This document shows positions 34,480-48,495 of a stretch of DNA of 64,000 bases, piece by piece. Source of the stretch: Cyrtodaria siliqua (Eukaryota; Mollusca; Bivalvia; Adapedonta; Hiatellidae). The stretch is taken from the NCBI GenBank assembly GCA_037043455.1, contig JAWPHD010001434.1:62001-126000 (forward strand). The letters run 5' to 3'. The translations under genes were made by a program, and so were the position numbers. Below the pieces are notes generated by a model. That model ran no database searches and was not told the origin of the DNA. It was given only the letters and a program-made list of their open reading frames with translations. Numbering within the stretch: the stretch's first letter is position 1; the number at the start of each line of letters is the position of its first letter.

Positions 34480-34692
34480 CCTGAATTGGGTATGTCTCTC
34501 CCTGAGACCAGTGGCTTTACATCAGTAGGGAAGAGTGACATACTTTCACAGTAACTTTAACTATCGTACACGAATAGTTCTAGATCTAAGGGAGTGCGTT
34601 ATCAATTCTCGAGACGTGAACCTCCGGGAGTCGAACCCTAGACTTCTATATCCAGAGGCAAGTAAGCTACCCACTCTGTCATCGCATCTTTT
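34480..34692 (-). mobile_element. tRNA-derived SINE (head at the right)
   Basis: On the minus strand, TGCGATGACAGAGTGGGTAG and a B box GGTTCGACTCC (plus-strand 34627-34637) at tRNA-like spacing. A non-tRNA body appears to follow toward lower coordinates. The left boundary is a guess. Confidence 0.55.
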
Positions 34693-34959
34693 TTTACCGC
34701 ACAGTAACATTATGGTCCATTATGAAAAATTATAACTACTAGTATTTAGAACAACACCAGGTCTTGAGTGACTAAACGATGGTTAGGCCAACGATGTTAC
34801 TCACACTGACGGGTAGGAACAGCCTCCTTCCCGAGATCCCAATAATTTGACTGGCGTGTTTGGGTAGGGGAAGTTCAAAAGGTATTTTTACCCTATGTTG
34901 CAAATTTTGGGGCGCTTCGACCTTTTATCCAAAAATGGTTTTAATGAGTTGGGCAAACC

Positions 34960-35270
34960 GAAATTAAGACATTCTGAAACTATTGAGGCTAACTTAAAGT
35001 AATATTTGAGATTTCTTATTTTTTTGCTGTCCCAGCAACACGGCATATGTACACCCGAAAGAGGCTAATGCAGGAATTTACATACAAAAAGCCTCATCTG
35101 AACTGATGGCTGTAAAATATTTATTTTTTAACCGAATTTCCAAACTAAGGTGTTTTTATTTACCACTAAAATTGCCAGTTCCAATTATATATAATGTATT
35201 TACATTTTGTTAAAATTACTCACTCACATAGCTGAAAAACCTTTAGCTTAAACAAACGCCCGAAATAATA
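34960..35270 (+). repeat. Dispersed repeat, pair with 57780-58010
   Basis: Shares GAGGCTAACT/TAGGCTAACT, TTTGAGATTTCTTA, GGAATTTACAT, GGCTGTAAAATATTTATTT, TTACCACTAAAA and TTCCAATT with 57780-58010, same order and orientation. The tail AGCTGAAAAACCTTTAGC resembles 58452-58470. Family unknown; no terminal repeat seen. Confidence 0.65.
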
Positions 35271-35324
35271 GCAAATTTGTCGGGTTTAGACTCAACCATA
35301 ATGTACAGAATTTGTATTTTTTAT

Positions 35325-35646
35325 TTTTGGCTGGATTGCGTAGCAAATCCAGGCTTGCAGTTCGGCGATTTCCATGTGTCTGTCCGTCTATCCGTCCGTC
35401 CGTCTACGAGTTTTGATGTTTTCGTTAAAGATTTTTCCCCCCCCCCTCATTTCTCAAAAATGTATTGTCGAAAAGCTTTGAAACTTGACACTTGTTCAAC
35501 ATCATTACACATGTTATATGAAAATAACCCTAACTATGTCATGTATTTTACCTGGACTACCCCACTTTTCACACAGATATTTCACTTAAAATGTTAAATT
35601 CGCAATCCGGCTTTCGCGCCACTATTGGTGCTTCACCTATTTTTAT
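35325..35646 (+). mobile_element. Non-autonomous element with hairpin start
   Basis: Begins with hairpin TGGATTGCGTAGCAAATCCA (35332-35351), then a CCGTCCGTC tract and a C-run (35438-35448), and ends near GCAATCCGGC..GGTGCTTCACC (35602-35640). The layout, hairpin start plus GTCCGTC-type tract, resembles the element at 3947-6475 without its tandem body. No coding capacity; the 106-codon frame across it is an artefact. Confidence 0.5.
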
Positions 35647-36530
35647 TTTGTTACTTTTAACAAAGTTTGAGGTTTCCACTGGATCCCCATATAAATGAAA
35701 CGTTCCTATGCCAGTGTACCTGTAACCGGTCATCCGGTTTGGTCTGATGCTACGGAGTAGTTCAAATTTGAAGGTGATGAAAACACGGTTCGGAAACTTT
35801 ACCTGTCTTCTGCTTCAATCGAACTATGCTTTTCTCTGTCCTATCATTTCACTATTTTTGTTTTTCTACCACCGACAGAAACATTAGGGTCAAATAGGAC
35901 ACTCAGTTTCTTAAAATGTAGATGTAGAAACTAATAAGTATCTTGAGCACAGCTAGTGCTAAACGTCAAGAACAGTGAAACAAACCAACGTCTTTTCTAC
36001 ATAGCATTTGATGAATTTGGTGCATTTTCAGAATAAATTGATGAAAAACGTCGGACCCGGTGTCCTCCACCCCCAGACATACTCAACTAAATATTGAACT
36101 AATATTCTGAAAATTGACCACCATTTATTAAATGTCAAGTAGGAAACAACAAATTCCTATGTTTTAAAATCATTGTACTTTTCTCAAACATACATCATCA
36201 TAATGATTAGACAATACGTATGAATCAATTTAACACACGTTGAAGACAAGACGTATATTAGACGTATATTTAAAGCTTAAATCATATATATACATTTTTC
36301 GTAATGACATAACGTTGAAACCGTAATTACATGTTGTTCGGCAAAAAAGTATACGCGTGCATCACGGTTTATGTATATATAGCTTACATACACTGATGCA
36401 GTAGCAGCTTTTATGATGGTTGTTGATTCAGCCAATGTCGATCCAGACTGGATCATGACTAGATAGCCGTTCGAAGTTCCTTCCATGCCATATCTGTCCT
36501 GTCTGGGAACGCATTGAAATTTGACCGAAG
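35647..36530. other. AT-rich DNA, nothing recognised
   Basis: No gene or repeat structure that I can support. Confidence 0.5.
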
Positions 36531-36800
36531 CATTGTGGCGGGTGTACTGGTGTACTGGTTAGAGCGTCTGCCTTGCATTCGGGAGGTCGTGGGTTCGAGT
36601 TCCCAGATACTTTGAAAATGGAACCCTTGCCTGACGAGCAAATAATGGGTAGTGCTACGACTGATTGACCAGTGTCAGAATAATGTGACTGGGGTTATCA
36701 TGTCTACTACGGTGTGGTATTCCAGTGTGGCAGCACTATAAAGAAACCATTGAGTTCGCTGCTTCAAGTAGACATATCATCACATCACACACAAACACAC
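36531..36800 (+). mobile_element. tRNA-derived SINE, nearly full length
   Basis: The tRNA-like head has A-box-like TACTGGTTAGAGCG and B box GGGTTCGAGTTCC. The body includes GTGTGGTATTCCAGTGTGGC and GTTCGCTGCTTCAAGTAGAC, and the 3' end is a short tandem of ATCAC/ACACA. Head-body-simple-tail order is typical of SINEs. Confidence 0.75.
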
Positions 36801-36863
36801 AGATAAAAGTCCATACTCAATTTTGCCTATAATCGTCGGCGGACGGATTATAATCCTTAAAAA

Positions 36864-36882
36864 TACACACACACACACACAC
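36864..36882 (+). repeat. (CA)n microsatellite
   Basis: Nine or ten AC dinucleotides. Confidence 0.95.
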
Positions 36883-36939
36883 GAATTGAAATTTGTTGGG
36901 GTGGGATGTCAAGATTCATAAGACACGTACAGGTAGACT

Positions 36940-37037
36940 TGCACTAGATGTGAGAATCATGGCTCTTATGGTGGTATGTACCTACCATGATATAGGTACA
37001 CGCCATAAGAGCTACGATTCTCGCAGCTAGACTTGCA
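36940..37037. repeat. 98-bp imperfect hairpin
   Basis: Left arm 36940-36983 (GAGAATCATGGCTCTTATGG at its centre) is complementary to right arm 36994-37037 (CCATAAGAGCTACGATTCTC) with a few mismatches and a short loop. TAGACTTGCA also appears as a direct word at both outer edges (36934 and 37028). Confidence 0.85.
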
Positions 37038-37199
37038 CATACCGGTGCATACATACGCAGCGGCACAATCAAACATGAACTGTGCTCGCCCTATAGGTTT
37101 AACCTATTTCATATTAGTCAGTTTAAGTTAAAATAGTTAAAAATACAAATATTTTGTAATTAACTGCGTATTGTTTTGTTTACATAACAAACGGAGTAG

Positions 37200-37240
37200 C
37201 CAATCGTAAACGCTCGGCCAATCCCGTCATTCTTCGGGAT
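37200..37240 (+). repeat. 41-bp dispersed block, copy 2
   Basis: Matches 509-549 with about four mismatches, including the ATCCCG / CGGGAT mini-hairpin. Confidence 0.6.
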
Positions 37241-39132
37241 GAAGGAGCGCCATGATGGTTCAATGGTCGCTGCCATTTTTTATTCCACGTGACTGACCCC
37301 AAGTAATCGAAAAGTAGTATCCAAAATGGTGTCTATTTCTTTCCGAGATTATTTTTGAAAAAAATGATCGAGGCAGTTCCGATTGGCAGAGTTGCTGGCG
37401 TCTGTGGTTAGCCATCAGGGTCATAAACTCTGAAGTTGTTACGCGTAACCAAATTATGTTTAAAACATTATAAATTGACTTATGTTTGTCACCAACGACT
37501 TAAAAAACTATTTGCAAACGATTTAAACTTTGAATCGGAATAGTGTAGTCCATATTGTTTTAGTTACCCACTATGAAATCTACTGACCCACTATAGAATA
37601 ATAGATGGTCACCATGTGACCACTCTATTCTAGGATTTTATGCGAGGAGTAATAAATTGTATATATGAAAGAAACTTACAGTTAAAGTCTCTTACAGTTA
37701 AACTCTATCTCAACCGTCATTGGTATAATCAAATGTAGTTAATATTACTTGTCTAAAATGTCATGTATACTTTATTTTTGAAGATGGAAAGCGTTCACAC
37801 GTTTTTAAACGGACTGGAATTCAAATTGGGGGAAACTACTTTTTTCTCACGACTCTATCTTTTTGCTCTATCATTCTATTTTTTATTTCAGCCATATACA
37901 TTCGCAATTTCAAAATGTTAACAAGGAAAGGGTTTAATCTTAGTTTGGTATAACTTGTTACCCATTTGTATAATCGTTCGTATGTATGTTGATATTACTC
38001 TGTATGTAAAATATTGGCAATAAAATATGTTTAAAACACTGAAATGTTATGCATTGTCACTTTGTTGTTATATGAGATTCGTCGTCGCTTAAAATTAACT
38101 TGTCTAACTTTGCATATTATCTGTTTATATGATCTGTATTAACATGTATTGTAATGCTGGGATGAGAAGTTAATACACCATGTCTACCTTATCTGTAGTT
38201 GCACTGAAAGGTCAAACCGGTAGACCAAATTGGTTTGCCAATACTATATTGTAACCCACTTTACTGCAAGCCTGTTAGTGGTTCAGTATTTCAACATCGA
38301 TGTCACATTCAGTAGCAAAAAAGCATTGTTAACCGTCGGAAATTACGAGTTTAGTGTGAATGTGTGTGAATTTGTGTCTGTAGATAAGTGGTTGAAAGAC
38401 AAACAAAGAAATAAATAGTTGTTTAATAATTAGGCAGTTTGTTTAGAAAGTCTACTGTTAATGGACTGGGAGGAAATAGTCTGTAGTGAGAAATCTGGAA
38501 CTAATATACACAAGCACAGACGTCTAAAAGACATTTCTAATTTAAAAAAACACGGGAATTCCTGTAGAAAAAATCCACAATTACGCGGCTCTTTAAACTT
38601 AATGATAACGAAAACATATATAAGCCAATGCAGACATAGTTACATGTTGTAAAGTTACTCATGTGTTGCGTGTAAAGAAAACGCGAAAAGATGTTATTTA
38701 ACTTGAAGATGTTAAGATGTTTAAGATTGGATTTATATCTATGTAAACTTTAAAATTGTGGAAGTAAAGTTTTTAAGTGAAAAACGAGATGAAGTTGACA
38801 TTCATAAAGTGAAAAAAAGAAACAGCCAATAATAAACAGGACGATAACTGGTATACGGTGTGGGTTGTGCATGTCTATTTTAATTGTAGGAAACTACACG
38901 TGTGTGCCATTTAATCTGAAAAATAATGGCATCAAATAAGGATGTCGTGGCCAAAAAAGCCTCAAGGTAAGTGATTTAAATGAATTGTAGAACATTAAAT
39001 CATATCTGTGTGTTCTTTTTGGTGAAGTTATCATCGCTTCATGCAAAATGCGTTCATGTGAGCGCGAGTGCATGCATGTCACTGTGTGCGCTCGTGTGTG
39101 TGGCTGTGTGTTCCTTAATATGAACGATATCC
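37241..39132. other. AT-rich DNA, no gene recognised
   Basis: Only short frames without recognisable domains. A GTGTGCGCTCGTGTGTG-type simple tract lies near 39084-39110, just before array II. Confidence 0.5.
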
Positions 39133-42100
39133 GCCTTACTTTTTGATTGATCAGTGTACAATAAGTGCAAAAGTTACTGTGTGTTTGATTGGTAAGTGTA
39201 CAATAAGTGCAATATTTACTTTTTGATTGATCACTGTACAATAAGTGGAATATTTACGGTGTGTTTGATTGATCACTGTACAATAAGTGCAACAGTTACC
39301 GTGTGTTTGATTGGTAAGTGTACAATAAGTGCAATATTTACTTTTTGATTGATCAGTGTACAATAAATGCAATATTTACCATATGATTGATCAGTGTACA
39401 ATTAGTGCAATATTTACCATATGATTGACCGGTATACAATAAGTGTAATATTTACTTTTTGATTGATCAGTGTACAATAAGTGCAATATTTACCATTTGA
39501 TTGATCAGTGTACAATAAGTGCAATATTTACCATATGATTGATCAGTGTACCATAAGTGCAATATTTACTTCTTAATTGATCAGTGTACAATACGTGCAA
39601 TATTTACCATTTGGTTGATCAGTGTACAATAAGTGCAATATTTATAGCTTGATTGATCAGTGTATAATAAGTGCAATATTTACAGCTTGATTGATCAGTG
39701 TACAATAAGTGCAATATTTACCATGTGATTGACCGTATACAATAAGTGCAAAATTTACTTTTGATTGATCAGTGTACAATAAGTGCAATATTTACAGTTT
39801 GATTGATCAGTTTCCAATAAGTGCAATATTTACCATTTGATTGATCAGTGTACAATAAGTGCAATATTTACCATTTGATTGATCAGTGTAAAATAAGTGC
39901 AATATTTACAGTTTGATTGATCAGTGTACAATAAGTGCAATATTTACCATTTGATTGATCAGTGTACAATAAGTGCAATATTTACAGTTTGATTGATCCG
40001 TGTACATTAAGTGCAATATTTACCATTTGATTGATCATTGTAAAAAAAGTGCAATATTTACAGCTTGATTGATCAGTGTATAATGAGTGCAATATTTACC
40101 ATTTAATTGATCAGTGTACAATAAGTGCAATATTTACAGCTTGATTGATCAGTGTAAAATAAGTGCAATATTTACAGTTTGATTGATCAGTGTACAATAA
40201 GTGCAATATTTACAGCTTGATTGATCAGTGAACAATAAGTGCAATATTTACCATTTAATTGATCAGTCTACAATAAGTGCAATATTTGCAGTTTGATTGA
40301 TCAGTGTAAATTAAGTGCAATATTTACAGTTTGATTTATCAGTGTACAATAAGTGCAATATTTACAGCTTGATTGATCAGTGTACAATAAGTGCAATATT
40401 TACAGCTTGATTGATCAGTGTACAATAAGTGCAATATTTATCATTTGATTGATCAGTGAACAATCAGTGCAATATTTACAGTTTGATTGATCAGTGTAAA
40501 ATAAGTGCAATATTTACAGCTTGATTGATCAGTGTATAATAAGTGCAATATTTACCATTTAATTGATCAGTGTACAATAAGTGCAATATTTACAGTTTGA
40601 TTTATCAGTGTAAAATATTTGCAATATTTACAGTTTGATTGATCAGTGTACAATAAGTGCAATATTGACAGCTTGATTGATCAGTGTCCAATAAGTGCAA
40701 TATTTACCATTTGATTGATCAGTGTAAAATAAGTGCAATATTTACAGCTTGATTGATCAGTGTAAAATAAGTGCAATATTTACAGTTTGATTAATCAGTG
40801 TACAATAAGTGCAATATTTACAGCTTGATTGATCAGTGAACAATAAGTGCAATATTTGCAGTTTGATTGATCAGTGTACAATAAGTGCAATATTTACAGT
40901 TTGATTGATCAGTGTACAATAAGTGCAATATTACAGTTTGATTTATCAGTGTAAAATGAGTGCAATATTTACAGCTTGATTGATCAGTGTACAATAAGTG
41001 CAATATTTACAGCTTGATTGATAAGTGTACAATAAGTGCAATATTTACCATTTAATTGATCAGTGTACAATAAGTGCACTATTTACAGTTTGACTGAGCA
41101 GTGTACAATAAGTGCAGTATTTGCCATTTTTCTGATCAGTGTACAATAAGTGCAATATTTACCATTTGATTGATCAGTGTACAATAAGTGAATTATTGAC
41201 AGTTTGATTGATCAGTGTACGATAAGTGCAATATTTACCATTTGATTGATCTGTGTAAAATAAGTGCAATACATATATTCACAGTTTGATTTATCAGTGT
41301 AAACTAATTGCAATATTTACAGCTTAATTGATCAGTGTACAATAAGAGCAATATTTACCATTTGATTGATCAGTGTACAATAAGTGCAATATTTATAGCT
41401 TGATTGATTAGTGTAAAATAAGTGCAATATTTACAGTTTGATTGATCAGTGTAAAATAAATGCAATATTTACAGCTTGATAGATCAGTGTACAATAAGTG
41501 CAATATTTACCATTTGATTGATCAGTGTACAATAAGTGCAATATTTACAGTTTGATTGATCCGTGTACAATAAGTGCAATATTTACCATTTGATTGATCA
41601 GTGTAAAAATAAGTGCAATATTTACAGCTTGATTGATCAGTGTACAATAAGTGCAATATTTACAGTTTGATTGATCATTGTAAAAAAGTGCAATATTTAC
41701 AGCTTGATTGATCAGTGTATAATAAGTGCAATATTTACCATTTAATTGATCAGTGTACAATAAGTGCAATATTTACAGCTTGATTGATCAGTGTAAAATA
41801 AGTGCAATATTTACAGTTTGATTAATCAGTGTACAATAAGTGCAATATTTACAGCTTGATTGATCAGTGAACAATAAGTGCAATATTTACCATTTAATTG
41901 ATCAGTCTACAATAAGTGCAATATTTGCAGTTTGATTGATCAGTGTACATTAAATGCAATATTTACAGTTTGATTGATCAGTGTACAATAAGTGCAATAT
42001 TTACAGCTTGATTGATCAGTGTACAATAAGTGCAATATTTACCATTTGATTGATCAGTGTACAATAAGTGCAATATTTACAGTTTGATTGATCAGTGTGA

Positions 42101-44449
42101 AATAAGTGCAATATTTACAGCTTGATTGATCAGTGTACAATAAGTGCAATATTTATCATTTGATTGATCAGTGAACAATCAGTGCAATATTTACAGTTTG
42201 ATTGATCAGTGTAAAATAAGTGCAATATTTACAGCTTGATTTATCAGTGTATAATAAGTGCAATATTTACCATTTGGTTGATCAGTGTACAATAAGTGCA
42301 ATATTTACAGTTTGATTTATCAGTGTAAAATATGTGCAATATTTACAGTGTGATTGATCAGTGTACAATAAGTGCAATATTGACAGCTTGATTGATCAAT
42401 GTACAATAAGTGCAATATTTACCATTTTATTGATCAGTGTACAATAAGTCCAATATTTACCATTTGATTGATCAGTGTAAAATAAGTGCAATATTTACAG
42501 CTTGAAAGATCAGTGTACAATAAGTGTAATATTTACAGTTTGATTGATCAGTGTACAATTAGTGCAATATTACAGTTTGATTGATCAGTGTAAAATAAGT
42601 GCAATATTTACAGCTTGATTAATCAGTGTACAATAAGTGAAATATTTACCATTTAATTGATCAGTGTACAATAAGTGCAATATTTACAGCTTGATTGATC
42701 AGTGTACAATAAGTGCAATATTTACCATTTAATTGATCAGTGTACAATAAGTGGAATAATTACACTTTGATTGAGCAGTGTACAATAAGTGCAGTATTTG
42801 CCATTTTATTGATCAGTGTACAATAAGTGCAATACTGACTTTTTGATTGATCAGTGTACAATAAGTGCAATATTTACAGCTTGATTGATCAGTGTACAAT
42901 AAGTGCAATATTTACCATTTGATTGATCAGTGTACAATAAGTGAATTATTTACAGTTTGATTGATCAGTGTACGATAAGTGCAATATTTACCATTTGATT
43001 GATCTGTGTAAAATTAGTGCAATACATATATTCACAGTTTGATTTATCAGTGTAAACTAAGTGCAATATTTACAGCTTAATTGATCAGTGTACAATAAGA
43101 GCAATAGTTACCATTTGATTGATCAGTGTACAATAAGTGCAATATTTATAGCTTGATTGATTAGTGTAAAATAAGTGCAATATTTACAGTTTGATTGATC
43201 AGTGTAAAATAAGTGCAATATTTACAGCTTGTTTGATCAGTGTACAATAAGTGCAATATTAACCATTTGATTGATCAGTGTACAATAAGTGCAATATTTA
43301 CAGCTTGATTGATCAGTGTACAATAAGTGCAATATTTACCATTTGATTGATCAGTGTACAATAAGTGCAATATTACCAGTTTGATTGATTAGTGTAAAAT
43401 AAGTGCAATATTTACAGCTTGATTGATCAATGTACAATAAGTGCAATATTTACAGTTTGATTGATCAGTGTACAATAAGTGCAATATTAACCATTTGATT
43501 GATCCGTGTACAATAAGTGCAATATTTACAGTTTGATTGATCAGTGTAAAATAAGTGCAATATTTACAGCTTGATTGATCAGTGTAAAATAAGTGCAATA
43601 TTTACCATTTGATTGATCAGTGTACAATATGCGCAATATTCACAGTTTGATTGATCAGTGTACAATACGTGCAATATTTACTTTTTGATTGGTCAGTGTA
43701 CAATAAGTGCAATTGTACAATAAGTGCAATATTTACCATTTGATTGATCAGTGTACAATAAGTGCAATATTTACTTTTTGATTGGTCAGTGTACAATAAG
43801 TGCAATTGTACAATAAGTGCAATATTTACCATGTGATTGATCAGTGTACAATAAGTGCAATATTTACCATTTTATTGATCAGTGTACAATATGTGCAATA
43901 GTTATTGTGTGTTTGATTGATCAGTGTACAATAAGTGCAATATTTACAGTTTGATTGATCAGTGTACAGTTAGTGCAATATTTACCATTTGATTGATCAG
44001 TTTACAATAAGTGCAATATTTACAGCATGATTGATCAGTGTACAATAATTGCAATGTTTACAGTTTGATTGATCAGTGTACAATAAGTGCAATATTTACA
44101 GTTTGACTGAGCAGTGTACAATACGTGCAGTATTTGCCATTTTTCTGATCAGTGTACAATAAGTGCAATATTTACCATTTGATTGATCAGTGTACAATAA
44201 GTGAATTATTGACAGTTTGATTGATCAGTGTACGATAAGTGCAATATTTACCATTTGATTGATCTGTGTAAAATAAGTGCAATACATATATTCACAGTTT
44301 GATTTATCAGTGTAAACTAATTGCAATATTTACAGCTTAATTGATCAGTGTACAATAAGAGCAATATTTACCATTTGATTGATCAGTGTACAATAAGTGC
44401 AATATTTATAGCTTGATTGATCAGTGTACAATAAGTGCAATATTTACAG

Positions 44450-47400
44450 TTTGATTGATCAGTGTACAATAAGTGCAATATTTACAGCATGATTGATCAG
44501 TGTACAATAATTGCAATGTTTACAGTTTGATTGATCAGTGTACAATAAGTGCAATATTTACAGTTTGACTGAGCAGTGTAAAATAAGTGCAATATTTACA
44601 GCTTGATTTATCAGTGTATAATAAGTGCAATATTTACCATTTAATTGATCAGTGTACAATAAGTGCAATATTTACAGTTTGATTTATCAGTGTAAAATAT
44701 GTGCAATATTTACAGTGTGATTGATCAGTGTACAATAAGTGCAATATTGACAGCTTGATTGATCAATGTACAATAAGTGCAATATTTACCATTTGATTGA
44801 TCAGTGTACAATAAGTGCAATATTTACAGTTTGATTGATCAGTGTCCAATAAGTGCAATATTTACCATTTGATTGATCAGTGTAAAATAAGTGCAATATT
44901 TACAGCTTGATTGATCAATGTACAATAAGTGCAATATTTACAGTTTGATTGATCAGTGTACAATAAGTGCAATATTACAGTTTGATTGATCAGTGTAAAA
45001 TAAGTGCAATATTTACAGCTTGATTGATTAGTGTACAATAAGTGCAATATTTACAGCTTGATTGATAAGTCTACAATAAGTGCAATATTTACCATTTAAT
45101 TGATCAGTGTACAATAAGTGTAATATTTACAGTTTGACTGAGCAGTGTACAATAAGTGCAGTATTTGCCATTTTATTGATCAGTGTACAATAAGTGCAAT
45201 ATTGACTTTTTGATTGATCAGTGTAAAATAAGTGGAATATTTACAGCTTGATTGATCAGTGTACAATAAGTGCAATATTTACCATTTGATTGATCAGTGT
45301 AAAATAAGTGAATTATTGACAGTTTGATTGATCAGTGTACGATAAGTGCAATATTTACCATTTGATTGATCTGTGTAAAATAAGTGCAATACATATATTC
45401 ACAGTTAGATTTATCAGTGTAAACTAAGTGCAATATTTACAGCTTAATTGATCAGTGTACAATAAGAGCAATATTAACAATTTGATTGATCAGTGTACAA
45501 TAAGTGCAATATTTATAGCTTGATTGATCAGTGTACAATAAGTGCAATATTAACCATTTGATTGATCAGTGTACAATATTTACAGCTTGATTGATCAGTG
45601 TACAATAAGTGCAATATTTACCATTTGATTGATCAGTGTACAATAAGTCCAATATTTACAGTTTAATTGATTAGTGTAAAATAAGTGCAATATTAACAGT
45701 TTGATTAATCAGTGTACAATAAGTGCAATATTTACAGCTTGATTAATCAGTGAACAATAAGTGCAATATTTACCATTTAATTGATCAGTCTACAATAAGT
45801 GCAATATTTACAGTTTGATTGATCAGTGTACAATAAGTGCAATATTTACAGCTTGATTGATCAGTGTACAATAAGTGCAATATTTACCATTTGATTGATC
45901 ATTGTACAATAAGTGCAATATTTACAGTTTGATTGATCAGTGTACAATAAGTGCAATATTTACAGCTTGATTGATCAGTGTACAATAAGTGCAATATTTA
46001 TCATTTGATTGATCAGTGAACAATCAGTGCAATATTTACAGTTTGATTGATCAGTGTAAAATAAGTGCAATATTTACAGCTTGATTGATCAGTGTATAAT
46101 AAGTGCAATATTTAGCATTTAATTGATCAGTGTACAATTAGTGCAATATTTACAGTTTGATTTATCAGTGTAAAATATGTGCAATATTTACAGTTTGATT
46201 GATCAGTGTACAATAAGTGCAATATTGACAGCTTGATTGATCAGTGTACAATAAGTGCAATATTTACCATTTGATTGATCAGTGTACAATAAGTCCAATA
46301 TTTACAGTTTAATTGATTAGTGTAAAATAAGTGCAATATTTACAGCTTGATTGATCAGTGAATAATAAGTGCAATATTTACCATTTAATTGATCAGTCTA
46401 CAATAAGTGCAATATTTGCAGTTTGATTGATCAGTGTAAATTAAGTGCAATATTTACAGTTTGATTGATCAGTGTACAATAAGTGCAATATTTACAGCTT
46501 GATTGATCAGTGTACAATAAGTGCAATATTTACCATTTGATTGATCAGTGTACAATAAGTGCAATATTTACAGTTTGATTGATCAGTGTACAATAAGTGC
46601 AATATTTACAGCATGATTGATCAGTGTACAATAATTGCAATGTTTACAGTTTGATTGAACAGTGTACAATAAGTGCAATATTTACAGTTTGACTGAGCAG
46701 TGTAAAATAAGTGCAATATTTACAGCTTGATTTATCAGTGTATAATAAGTGCAATATTTACCATTTAATTGATCAGTGTACAATAAGTGCAATATTTACA
46801 GTTTGATTTATCAGTGTAAAATATGTGCAATATTTACAGTGTGATTGATCAGTGTACAATAAGTGCAATATTGACAGCTTGATTGATCAATGTACAATAA
46901 GTGCAATATTTACCATTTGATTGATCAGTGTACAATAAGTGCAATATTTACAGTTTGATTGATCAGTGTCCAATAAGTGCAATATTTACCATTTGATTGA
47001 TCAGTGTAAAATAAGTGCAATATTTACAGCTTGATTGATCAATGTACAATAAGTGCAATATTTACAGTTTGATTGATCAGTGTACAATAAGTGCAATATT
47101 ACAGTTTGATTGATCAGTGTAAAATAAGTGCAATATTTACAGCTTGATTGATTAGTGTACAATAAGTGCAATATTTACAGCTTGATTGATAAGTCTACAA
47201 TAAGTGCAATATTTACCATTTAATTGATCAGTGTACAATAAGTGTAATATTTACAGTTTGACTGAGCAGTGTACAATAAGTGCAGTATTTGCCATTTTAT
47301 TGATCAGTGTACAATAAGTGCAATATTGACTTTTTGATTGATCAGTGTACAATAAGTGGAATATTTACAGCTTGATTGATCAGTGTACAATAAGTGCAAT

Positions 47401-48495
47401 ATTTACCATTTGATTGATCAGTGTAAAATAAGTGAATTATTGACAGTTTGATTGATCAGTGGACGATAAGTGCAATATTTACCATTTGATTGATCTGTGT
47501 AAAATAAGTGCAATACATATATTCACAGTTTGATTTATCAGTGTAAACTAAGTGCAATATTTACAGCTTAATTGATCAGTGTACAATAAGAGCAATATTA
47601 ACAATTTGATTGATCAGTGTAAAATAAGTGCAATATTTATAGCTTGATTGATTAGTGTAAAATAAGTGCAATATTTACAGCTTGATTGATCAGTGTACAA
47701 TAAGTGCAATATTAACCATTTGATTGATCAGTGTACAATATTTACAGCTTGATTGATCAGTGTACAATAAGTGCAATATTTACCATTTGATTGATCCGTG
47801 TACAATAAGTCCAATATTTACAGTTTAATTGATTAGTGTAAAATAAGTGCAATATTAACAGTTTGATTAATCAGTGTACAATAAGTGCAATATTTACAGC
47901 TTGATTAATCAGTGAACAATAAGTGCAATATTTACCATTTAATTGATCAGTCTACAATAAGTGCAATATTTACAGTTTGATTGATCAGTGTACAATAAGT
48001 GCAATATTTACAGCTTGATTGATCAGTGTACAATAAGTGCAATATTTACCATTTGATTGATCATTGTACAATAAGTGCAATATTTATAGTTTGATTGATC
48101 AGTGTACAATAAGTGCAATATTTACAGCTTGATTGATCAGTGTCGATAAGTGCAATATTTATCATTTGATTGATCAGTGAACAATCAGTGCAATATTTAC
48201 AGTTTGATTGATCAGTGTAAATAAGTGCAATATTTACAGCTTGATTGATCAGTGTATAATAAGTGCAATATTTAGCATTTAATTGATCAGTGTACAATAA
48301 GTGCAATATTTACAGTTTGATTTATCAGTGTAAAATATGTGCAATATTTACAGTTTGATTGATCAGTGTACAATAAGTGCAATATTGACAGCTTGATTGA
48401 TCAGTGTACAATAAGTGCAATATTTACCATTTGATTGATCAGTGTACAATAAGTCCAATATTTACAGTTTAATTGATTAGTGTAAAATAAGTGCA
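44450..48495 (+). repeat. Higher-order tandem duplication inside array II, ~2.12-2.16 kb
   Basis: The block from about 44450 to 46330 recurs at about 46574 to 48490. Rare variants are shared at a constant offset: CAGCATGATTGATC at 44485 and 46609 (offset 2124), and ACATATATTCAC at 45391 and 47515 (2124). The offset becomes about 2161 by 46011/48172, explained mainly by one extra 38-bp unit in the second copy near 47640-47690. Shared private variants over nearly 2 kb mean a recent block duplication. Confidence 0.85.

Noticed and set aside
36531..36620. A tRNA gene
   Set aside because: Good internal promoter boxes, but the cloverleaf is incomplete and the SINE body and simple tail follow.
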